Part shown: piece by piece, positions 46,893 through 58,800 of the stretch
Position numbering within the stretch: the first letter of the stretch is position 1
How the letters are laid out: every line of letters begins with the position of its first letter
Assembly: GCF_901709675.1 (NCBI RefSeq)
Contig: NC_051088.1
Span: 23,688,193-23,752,192, forward strand
DNA: 64,000 bases
Source: Syngnathus acus
Lineage: Eukaryota > Chordata > Actinopteri > Syngnathiformes > Syngnathidae
Reading direction: 5' to 3'
Position numbers and translations under genes: made by a program
Notes under the pieces: model-generated
What the model saw: only the letters and a program-made list of their open reading frames with translations
The model's database searches: none
Told to the model about the DNA's origin: nothing

Positions 46893-49800
46893 AAAGAATT
46901 TTTTTTTTTACTTGACATATTGTCACTGGCCACACTTAACATTTTTATTCACATTTTCTATAAATATAATGATTCAATTTAGGGACCTCCTGTAGTCACA
47001 CGGTTGAGTGGGACTTTCTTTTTGAACTTGAATGCATACTGTGCATAGTTTTATTAATGTAGCATTATTAACACTACCGTTTTTTTCCATGTATAATGCG
47101 CCCCCATGTATAATACGCACCCTAAAAATGGCATGTCGATGCTGGAAAAAAGCCTGTACCCATGTATAATACGCACCCAAATTTTTACTCCTACTTAAGT
47201 CCGTAAACGTAAAATCATTTCAGAAAAAAGATCATCTTTGGGAACAACCGGTTGTTGTCAGTATCACTGCGCATGCGCTAGCAAACTCGATAGCGAAGAA
47301 ATGTTTCGGATTTGTGTAGGGTACATTGTGACAGCAAACGAGCAGGTGATCGAGCAAGCGTCTGATACGAGAGCATTGTGTTCGTATGGAGCGTGTTTGA
47401 AGTGAACAGCAGAGAAGAAAGGAACAAGGCAAAGTGTTGTGAAATAAAATATTACCTGTAATACGCATTTAGGTAGAGAACTGAACTCTCGCTCTTTATA
47501 TAGCTGACGTGTCAAAAAATAAATAAATTAATTAAAAAAATGTACCCATGTATAATGCGCACCCCAGATTTTAGGACAATAAATTAGTTAGATTTTGCGC
47601 ATTATACATGGGAAAAAACCGTAGCTAACACTCCAGTGCACAGCGTGAGCAACAAACCTTAATATTTTACTTTTAAGCTGACACACTCCATTGTGTTAAC
47701 GTTGAGGAGTCAACATGCTGAACACGTCACATGTGACGTCACTCCCTCACACTGGAATGTGAAGTTGAAGATTGATACAATGCTTCGCTATGTCTCAAAC
47801 TATAAATACCAGAATTTCTCTTTCTTGCGTCTTCCATAAAGTATTTGCAGCGTGTCTTCAGTGGAGGATAATGATCTTTGGAATCATGTGGCCTACTGTT
47901 GTCTGATTACTGGACCGTATCTGAAGACTCTGACTTCATACAATGATGATGAATGAAGTGAGACATTTGCCGGCGGGTACCATGTTGGTGACCCCAGCTG
48001 TCCTAAAATGAATGCCGTCGACAAGAACGGGGGACCACACCGGGAGGAATGTTGGTCTTTGAAAATGTAGCCTAGCCCAGGTCAACTTTAAAGTACGTGT
48101 GATGCATGGCAGGAGATTTCCTGGAAAACAAACTAGTGGCATGGTGATCATACTTAGAATAATATGACGTTTTGACGCATCTTTGAACAATACTATAAAT
48201 CAGGGGTCTCAAACTCCAGTCCTCAGGGGCCGCATTCCTACAATGTTTTCCAAGTTTCCCTCGTTAAACACACCTGATTTAAATGATCAGTTCATCCTCA
48301 CGTTCTGCAGGAGCCTGATAATTGAATCAGGTGTGTTTAACGAGGGAAACTTGGAAAACATGTAGGAATGCGGCTCCCGAGGACTGGAGTTTGATACCCG
48401 TGCTATAAATCTCATCTTTTATTAGTGCTGCAAAGGTACAGAGAGCCCGCTTTTGCACACTCTCTTGCTTTGTAAATAAAGAGGAGTCTTGTATAAAAAG
48501 CACATATGGTTCAGCTTGGTGATAAAAAAAAAATCAACATTACGTACACCTTGGTGATATCATAAATCTGATTTAAAAAAAAAAAAAAAAAAAAAGAACC
48601 AAACACATGGCCAAGCATCACTTGAGTGTTCACAGCCCATCCGGAGCATATTTGCATGTTCTCATCCCTCCATTCCAGTCTTTCAAGGTTATTCTAACAT
48701 AATGTGGATGTATTGGCGGTAAAATAAATAGCATGCCAGAATTACTTTCCAAAGCAAATACTTCACTTGACAATATGTTTCTTATCACGGTTAACCATTG
48801 TAGTATCAACATTGCATAGTTTGAGACGGTTCTCATTCGGGGGGGGTTTTGTCTAACTATCACTCTGGAGTTGCAGTAATTCATTTGATTGCTATCAACA
48901 GCGCTATTCAACGGTATCGACTTTGGAAAGGCAGATTTCTGATACAGGGATCTTTAGTGATGGAAAATGAAGCTTCAAATTTACTTCATGAACCAGTTGT
49001 AGTTTTGCATTCCTCTAGAAGGCACTCTGTTCAAGATTGGGCTAAAAGTATACTGACATATATACAACTTCTTAAATTCATTTAAAAATAAAACGAATTC
49101 ATGAAGCACATTTGAAGCTTCATTTTCACATCCCTATTTTACATATAAATTAGTAACACAAGAAAAGGCCAGAACATGAAACAATCTAACACGTCTGCCA
49201 ATTGACCAAAACAAAATAGACCCAACCTTCTGCCTTTGGACAAAATGACCCATTTTGAGTGTACTAAAAACCCTTTTCGACGTATTTGATCCCATTTCAA
49301 AGTCATCCATGAAGCATTCAGGGCCTAACTAAGTTTGTCAAAGGCCGCCTCAAACGCACAGAATTGTTATTAAGTAAATGTCACGTAACCTAACTAGGGA
49401 GTTCACAGGCAATGAAACGCAGTTCTTAAGGCAAGAAACACAACTTGGCTTTCTTTCCATGAATTACCATAATTAAGTTCAGCCAATTCTCCTCAAAGAC
49501 AAGAGCACAATGAGGCTTTTGATCAAACGCAGACGGTCATTTTCCGTCCTTACAACACACGAAAATGGAGTCGCCACACCAAAATAGAAACTTTAATGAA
49601 AGGTCATTTGATGTGCAATATGTTACGTAAAGTAAAGCAGACGATTTTGTGTGGTTGTTTTGTCCCATCTTAGATCTCGCGCAAGATTTGTTTGGCACTC
49701 ACATGGTTGGTTATTTTTATTGACACAACCGCCTAGCTTTGTTGTGGCTTTTCGCGGAATTTTAAAAAAAACAATTTTTTTTTTTAAAAAGATTTAATCT

Positions 49801-52800
49801 TCCTCCGGGGTTGAAATTAATCTCTCATGGGGGAATTTTAGTTTTGTCTAAACGACAAAAGATTTTTAGTAGTCACCTATATGGGATGAAAGTCAAGTAA
49901 AAAAATTTTTTTAATAGGAATAAGCAAAGGCAAACAATTAAAAATCCAATTTACCGTTACGGTGAATGTCGTAACTAGTTGAAGCCTCACACGATTTCTC
50001 TCCAATGACCAAGACGGTCTCTTCTTGCGTTCCATCAGCTCGCCTGTTGTAAAATGGAACAAATATTAAGCGTTTCTCGGTTTGACTGTTTTTATTTCAC
50101 TGGTGCTAGATCATATTTCAGGACCAACGTCTACATTTTATGACAAGTATTATGACAAGCATGTTGTGAGGCAACACAACTGGTGAGCTGTTGTGATATG
50201 AAGAAAGTTCTTGTTAGAATAGGCCTCTTTGGCACATATGATTAGCTAGGTAGCTTGAGCTAGGCCGTTGTCTTGCTGTGACCTTTTTTTTTTTATAGTT
50301 ATAGGCCGCATATTAAAACATTTTGGTAACAAAGAGGAGTTTCATGACAAGTCCCGTGGTGCTTGGCATGAATAGTTTCAGACAAGCAGTGATCACAATA
50401 ACCAAAGTTAGCATGGCTAACCACTATTTAGCATCTTCTAAGAGTCGTACAAATGAGGACTGTCATTTTTTGTTTTACGATTAATAAATATCAAACACTT
50501 TTCAAATGGACCACCATTTTAATTAAAAAAAGGGGAAAATATAAAATGCCTTACTGTTGGTTCACAGATGACAAACATTTAATATGGCACAACAAATCAA
50601 CAAAAATAAAAACGGCAACTGGCTCGGGATTTTCGTAGCGACGCAGTTGGCAATGCCTTTGTTGAACAGCAAAACACAAACACGATGCGCAAACTCACAC
50701 AGAAGCTACTGTTGGCCAAATCCAAACGCATATGTTTACAAGACGATGCTGAAGTGGTTACTTGGTGGTTTTTGCGACACGCCCCTCCACAGAAAAAATT
50801 AAATAAAAACAGGAGAATCGTGGGAAACAATTTTACGCTAGCTCCACATTCATGTTATGCAATGACTCTATGTTCAAACATGTCTGATGCATTTGTAAAC
50901 AATTTATACTGTCGCATTAAGTTTGTGGGAAACATAACATATATTTTTTTAACGTTTGACTCACGGGAGGGCTTCACTTTCTCCTGCCCAATGTGTTCTC
51001 TGCAGCTTGTGAAGGTTGCTTGTTTCTCATTTAGTAGCCTGATAGGCCTTAGCATGGCTAGCTTTACTAGCGCAGCAAAGAATTTGCAGGTGCTTTTCCT
51101 CTTTTTCCTTCACTCACTTTGTTTTCACCACCCATCTAATTAATCATGCTTGAAGTACATGATTACAACTGCATGCGGTGCATTCCTGGAAGGCTTGTTT
51201 TTCTTGGGGGTCGGTATATCGTTACAATTACGCGAGATTTTGTCTGAATGAACATTCATGCTGCGAACAATGGCGGGTCATGCTTCCATTTGGAGTGATC
51301 TTTTATATCTTTACTAAACGTTCCCAGAAATTGGACTACATTAATGGAAACATATGCATTCATTTTTGTCCAAGTGCTTTCATACATCATGCAAGTACAT
51401 GAATTCTGCATCTCAGATGTTTTCAACTCATGTTTACAAACATCAAATGTTTGATTGTGTCAGTTGCAGGTAAAGTGTCTGTGTGTGCTTATGTTCCTGA
51501 GCTTCCCGCTGTCCATGGCTGAGGTCCCTGGACCATGCAGGCACTCCATAACTAAGGACCACCTGCTGACACTCAAACATCTGGTAGGTGTTTTCAGAGC
51601 CAGGGGAAAGTCAGCGAAATTGTGCGCAAGGGCCCCACGCACAAAGGGATCCCTTTTATAAAGAGCGTTATTGGGAGAAGAAAAATAGCATATATTAAAA
51701 GAAAAATGCTGTAAAAGGTGAGTAATGATCAGATTAAGACTCGTTGGCAGGAAGTATGGACATGATGCTTTTGGTGCACGCAAATGCAGCAGATGGAGAG
51801 ATAGAAAAGGGAAAGGAATCTAAAAAATAACATTAGAACGGGACTCAAATAATGAATGGATCCTTTGGTGATGGTTTCACAGCGGTTACATTTAACAGCA
51901 CAAATAAATTCCCTCGCACACCTCGGGCAACACCCGAGCCCGCAGTGCAGCTCCACCACAAACCTCTGAATTTGAAACACCGCTGAGCTATAATGAGGAG
52001 CGGAAAGAAAGCCAATCAGGTGACACACGATTGTTTGTGCAATAAAATCGAGCAGAATCAAACAAAAGAGCTTGTCGAATGAGAAATCGTTAACATGTGA
52101 AAATAAAAAATAGAAGAAGATAAAGCATCTAAAAAGAATAAAGCCTCTTTTTTTTATCTATTCTGAGACGGGCTGTTGTTGAGTGAAAAATAGAATCCCG
52201 CCAAGCGCCGGAAATGCATGTGACTCACTCGCAACCAGTGTGGGAGATTTGAGAGAGAGATCTGGTTTTAATACCCAACTTTGGGGCCCATGAAGGCATC
52301 CAAGTTGGTCATAATCAAGCAAGTGTCACTATCGACCAACTCCATTTCAAACATGCTCATTAGTAATTATTGATGTTACCCATGCTGGTAATCATTTTAA
52401 AATGTAATTAATGACACAAGGGTGGTCGTACTTTTTCTTTTAACTCGATTAGTGTTGGGAGGAGTGGAAGGAATGGGACTTTTTTTTCTTTTAAACAAAC
52501 TGCTTAAATACTTGAGTAGTGAAAATATTGTGTCGTCACTTTGTCTCTACAGATGGATAACCAATTGAGGAGCGGGTGCTCGATAACCTACACATTCATA
52601 GAACAGAAATCTTTGGTAAGGTACTGTTTTTATTTTATGTGGAGGCTTGTTGAAATGGGTATTTGACCAAATCAACATTACAATGTTTTTTTAATCCTAG
52701 CAGAGAAATATCAACATGTCAGTCCAGCAAATAAACACCCGTTGAAATAATTCAGCGATACTAATTTCATTAGCCAGAATAAATGTCTTCGATTCTGGTC

Positions 52801-55800
52801 CCACGGGAGCTATATCCTGCCTGTTTTCCAAGTCTTCCTACTGCAACATCCAATTCAAATGATCAGCGTCGTTCCAGGTTTCGACAGAACTCGCTGATTG
52901 TTTGGATCAGGAGTGTTACAGCAGGAAGACAAATAAAACAGGCAGGATACAGCTCTTGTGGGATCAGGCTTCCCAAGTCTTGCTCGATTCAGTCGAGAGA
53001 TTGGAGACTCTCTTGAGATAGGTCTTTACTCTGATTTCAATATCAATGTTGAATTGAGCAAAATACAGTCATACTGGATGTCTGTGTGGATGTAGCTTAA
53101 CTTCCCAGAAAGGACACCACAGCGTTCTATCCTGTCCTATCCTGTCCTGTCCTATCCTATCCTGTCCTATCCTGTCCTATCCCGTCCTGTCCCGTCCTAT
53201 CCTATCCTATCCTATCCTATCCTATCCTATCCTATCCTATCCTGTCCTGTTCTGTCCTATCCCGTCCTGTCCTGTCCTATCCTATCCCATCCTGCCCCGT
53301 CCCGCCCCGTCCTGTCCTATCCCGTCCTGTCCCGTCTTATCCTGTCCGGTCTTATCCCGTCCTATCCTATCCTGTCATGTCCAGTCCTATCCCATCCAAT
53401 CCTGTCTTATCCTGTCCTGCCCGGTCTTATCCCATCCCATCATATCGCGTCCCATCCCATCCTGTCCTGTCCTATCCCGTCCCATCCTATCCCGTCCTGT
53501 CCCGTCCCGTCCTATCCTGTCCGGTCCTATCCCATCCTATCCTATCCTGTCATGTCCGGTCCTATCCCATCCAATCCTCTCTTATCCTGTCCTGCCCGGT
53601 CTTATCCCATCCTATCCTGTCCCGTCCCATCCCATCCCATCCTGTCCTGTCCCGTCCCATCCCATCCTATCCTCTCCCGTCCTGTCTGGCCTTATCCTAT
53701 CCTATCCTATCCTATCCTATCCTATCCTATCCTATCCTATCCCGTCCCGTCCCGTCCCGTCCCGTCCCGTCCCATCCCATCCCATCCCATCCTATCCTGT
53801 TCCGTCTGGTCCTATTCCATCCTATCCTATCCTATCCTACTGAGGCTGCAAATTAGTTGAGATTTAATCATCAGGCAACATTTGGTCTTGATTGCTGCAA
53901 GATGATTTTTTTTTTTTCATACAACGGACAGACCTTATTTACACTCACTCCTGCTATTAGGCCCATCCTTGATTTTAATAGTCCTCCTCCCTAACAGTGT
54001 TTTTTTGATTCTCCACCTGCAGAGCAAGTGTTGCTTTGTGAAAGCTGCCTTACCCTGGATATTGGAGCTCCTCACCACCCACTTCAAATACAACAGGGGT
54101 TCGGTCAACTATCGCTACGTTCAGTCTTTGAGAGCTCTCATCCTCAACATCTACTCGCAAAAATGTGTTCCTCAGATCAACGAGGAGGTTGAGGTGAGTA
54201 ACACCAGAACATGCATCACAGAAAAAGCTTGGAGGAACCAATCTCAGAAACCATGCAATGTTTCCTGTTCCAGGACAAGCCCGAGAGTTTTGAAGTGCTT
54301 TATAGAGGGTCTCCCACAGAGGCGCTGCAGAGAGCTTCAAGGGTGCTCTCTGTATATTTGGAGTTGGTAACAAAGAGCGATGCGCCGCTGGACTGGAATT
54401 GCCAGTACGAATACTCCAAGATGTTCGGCTCCAGCACGGAGCAACCGCAAGGGTCTTCCACGGAAGCCTGCACAGGTGGGATCATTGATCTTTTCGGGGC
54501 TTCTCCCATATTACTCGGAGATCACAGATTGTGTGTAATCTTCTACAGACAGTTATGTTACGAGGTCAGTGAAGGCCTCTCAGAGAAGACCACTGAGAGA
54601 CCTGTACAAGCTCGGCTTCATCATCACCTCCATCTTCGGAGCACTACTGCTCATATTTACTCTCGTCTGTCTAATCACACAAAAGGTACCGGTGTTTCTC
54701 TTTTGCTAACCCAAATCATCTGTTCCACTCCAATCGGCAACGTGACCCTCTCGTGCCTAGGCGTGTCGGTTGCGCTCGTTGACAAAGGCCTGTTGAGGAA
54801 TGCAGCGGAGCAATTACACAGCGCATTCCATATTAAGGGCTTTTCGGAGACGGCTCATTTAAGATAATGCGTACCATGCTACAACAGAGCCCGTGGTCCT
54901 CAAATGTCTGAATGTACGTACATTCATCTTTTGCGAAAACCGGAGAATCAGAACTTAGTCATAGGCTTACAAAATGTAATGGAAGCTGCGGAAGCCGTGT
55001 CATCAAATGAAAGAAAATCTGCAGCTGCAGTCAATTTATATTTTGTTTATGTAGACAGGGGGCGAAGAACGAGAACACGTAATTACACTAAACGTTGCTA
55101 GTGTCAAATTATGCATAGGGTTGAAATACGGGATCTGGCAGCAGGGTAAAAAGACACAAAATGTTCTCAAACATTTTATGGTCAAGGTGTAGGAGATTAC
55201 GCTGTTCAGTTTGTCAAGTTGAGTAAGCGCTCGCGCTTGCTCTTATTGTTCCCTGGAGGGTTTGGGGGGGAGGGTTGAAATCGGTCTTTTGCATTTGCGT
55301 TCTGCGTCTGGCAGTGTTGTTTTTGGCAGCCGTTTTAGTTTTCATCTTTTGAACAAAAAGCGCTTATTAGTCCCAGCCATCTCTATTTACTCCAGTTTTA
55401 GTCACATTTTTTGTTTAATTTATTATTATTTTTATTATATAATTTATGTATTTATTTTTATTTAAATTATTATTATTTTTAATTAATAATACCGTTTTTT
55501 TCCGAGTATAATGCGCCCCCATGTATAATACGCACCCTAAAAATGGCATGTTGATGCTGGAAAAAAGCCTGTACCCATGTATAATACGCACCCAATTTTT
55601 TATTTTTATTTTATTTTTATTTTTTTTTTTAAGTCCCAATGATCGTCACACACGCAGGGAGGCAATGGGTCCCATTTTTATAGTCTTTGGTATGGTCTTA
55701 ACTAGGCTGGATGTATTTTTTTTTGTTGCCGTTGATTTCTCCGACTGCCCGTAAAGGCACCACCGCGATCAGATGAAAAGAGAGGAAAGTGACGTGCGGA

Positions 55801-58800
55801 CATGTGAAAAAGGCGGCTCTGTATGGGAGAGACGTTGAAGAGGAATAAAAACACCCTTGGAAACCAAAACTTGCCCCTCGTCGTGACTCGGAGCCGCAAC
55901 AAATGTTTCGGATTTGTGTAGGGTACATTGTGACAGCAAACGAGCAGGTGTTCGAGCAAGCGTCTGATACGAGAGCATTGCGTTCGTATGGAGCGTGTTT
56001 GAAGTGAACAGCAGAGACGAAAGGAACAAGGCAAAGTGTTGTGAAATAAAATATTACCTGTAATACGCATTTTGTTATTTGCTGATTGTATGTATTAAAC
56101 TATCACATTCATTGTCAGTCAAGAAGAGAAGAGGACTATTATCCCTTCTTTGACGAAATGACCAGAGCACAGTACAAACACACTATTGTTCTTGTAACGT
56201 GTTTTGTATTTAAGTCCTGTCTGCCCCTCGCTCACCGTCGGATCATTGCATGTGTTACTGTCATGATGTCTGTTTGGTTTCTGTTCCTGTCTTTGGTAAT
56301 GTCACCCTGTCTTTTTGTTCCACGTCTTTGTCGGTCAGTCCTGTTGTTGGTTTTGTTGTACCATGATTTTCTTAAAAAAAAAAAAAAAATTAAAAAAAAA
56401 AAAAAATTAAAAAAGAAAAAAATTAAAAAAAAATTGTACCCATGTATAATGCGCACCCCAGATTTTAGGACAATAAATTAGTTAAATTTTGCGTATTATA
56501 CACGGAAAAAAACGGTAATTTATTACATGAGATTTATGAGTCACAATTTGCGTAATAGCTCCAATAACGACCTCAACTATCAAACAAGCCAGACAAAAAT
56601 ATGATGATGAAAATCACATGGATTTTTTATTTTGGCAATCATATTTTTAATCATAAAAAAATTTATGTGATGTTTTATTTTGGCAATCATATTTTTGTCT
56701 GGCTTGTTTGATAGTTGAGGTCGTTACTGGAACTATTATTACACAAATTATGACTCATTATAAATCTCATGTAATACATTATTATGAATTAAAAATAATA
56801 ATTTAAATAAAAATAAATACATGGATTTCTTATCACTTTGTTGTTAAAGGTTGGTTCATTTATACATGAACTACACGATGGAAAATGAAATATATTAAGA
56901 GCACATCATTTTGCACATATTTTGTCCATATTTAAAATATCATTTTTGTCATCCACCGATCAAATTTTGTCTGCCCCCTCCTTCATTTCAACTATTGTTC
57001 GACAGCTTGGATTCATGAGTCAAAAATCATCTTAACTAACTTCATTCCGATATAATTAAGACCTCATCGTACAGCAGGAATGTCAAATTAGATTTACTTG
57101 ATCCCACGGCCGCACATGGCAAGTGTTAACTGACACAAAAAAGTCAAATCCTCTGACTGTTGCCTGTTGATGACATGTGGCAGTTATTTCACAATAATAA
57201 AAGATTGAAAAATGAAAGAACATTCGGGGCATATTTTGGCTTGATTCCATCCTCCCAACTTCCACAATCCCATCTGCAGCCCCGCTTGAGTCTCTTTGAA
57301 TGATGTTTGGAGCGAAAGTTCAACTTGCGACTCTCGTACGCAAACATATGGTCAGAATTCACTTTGAGGTGCTTCCAATAAATGATTGCAGCCTAATTAC
57401 GAGTTCCCGTCTTTTATCGCACAGCTTGGCTTTAAATCATCAGTGAGATCTGTGAGGTCTGACCAACGCTACCTTCAAAACATTACAGCGGTATTGCTAT
57501 CGCTTTACTCCAGGCAAGCCCAGAACAGCGTGGAAATCCAAACATATGGATCATTTCAGAATCTAAATAGAGCCAAAGAAACAACAGCTTTGACTCGCTC
57601 TGTTTTCCCATCAGCGGGCCCGTCTTTTCCAATGGGCTCACCTGGGCTGGAGCCCGGGGGCCAACAAGAATTATGCATGAATTAACTCCGTTTTCTTTCG
57701 ACTACTTTCTTGGCATGAGTTAACCAGGGGATTTTGTGTTTCAATCAAAAGGTCTTTTTAGTTTGATATTATTCTGTCACGTATAGAACTTTCTGCTCCG
57801 GGACAAGATGAAGCCCGCTCCAGCTTCTGACCGGGATTCAATTCTACATTATTGTCATGTCTGGGTGGGGTTGTGGATCCAAGTGAAAAAAAAAAATGGC
57901 AGACAGTGACCATTATTCTGCCATTTGTTTGTTTTTTAATCTGATTGTGAGCAAAATGGGTTTATAAATGGTATTGTGAGCGAATGTTTTGATTGGTTTC
58001 ATTTATCAGAGTTGATGAAAAGTATAAATAGGTGTCCTGATCTTTTTGTCAATGTAGAAAATTGAGTCATTTGATGGCTAGCCGTGTACGCTTTTGCACA
58101 TTTGTATCCAAACGATAACATTCCAAAGAGATGATACAAGACTTCAAACAACCGATTGATTTTGGGTTGGTCTTGATATTTTGCTTCATCAACAAGCCGC
58201 AAGAGAAACATCACCACCCGTGTTCAGTCATTATCCTTAAAAAGGCTCGTTATTGTTGCCTGAGGGCTTGTTTGTTTTTTATGTGTGTTTATGGCTCCAC
58301 TAATGAATCTACAAAAGTAAATATTTTGCAAAGCTCACGCTCAATGCTCAACAAAATAATTTATGTGTGCGTGTCTGTGTGCATGAGAACAAGAGAAAGA
58401 AAGTCTCAAAGTCATAAAAAGGATTATTTACTGCCTATTCTCTCTCTCTCTCCCTCAGACACACTCAATGAATTGAAAATGACATCTTTATCATTGTTTG
58501 ATGAAAGATGGTGTGGTGGAAATCTGGCCAGTAGTCATAGCCCCTGATTTACATTGGATGAAAAGTGTCTACCACACCCTTGTTCAAGTGTCAAGTGTTC
58601 AAGTTTTGAAATGTATGAATACAAAACAAAAACTCACCAAGATAATTAATCTTGAAATGTTTTCCACCATTGATGTGACTTATAAGTTGCAACTATTTCT
58701 ATAGATGCACACACACACACACTAAATCTTGACAAACAATGTGGGAAAATGTCTTCTAATTTGATGAAGCCAAAGTTAAAGATGATTTTGGCACTGCCAC

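Noticed and set aside
53377-53860. 159-codon proline/serine-rich ORF
   Set aside because: Translation of the CCYRT pentamer array; no start context, splice sites or similarity.
54686-54867. Continuation of csf1 exon 6 into a 60-residue tail ending HLR
   Set aside because: A GT donor sits exactly where similarity to CSF1 stops, and exons 7-8 restore a CSF1-like tail in phase; read-through remains possible only as intron retention.
47232-56070. Matching ORFs MRITGNILFHNT... at 47232-47468 and 55702-56070
   Set aside because: Both are antisense frames through the shared core of two MITEs. Their similarity reflects repeat copies, not a conserved protein.
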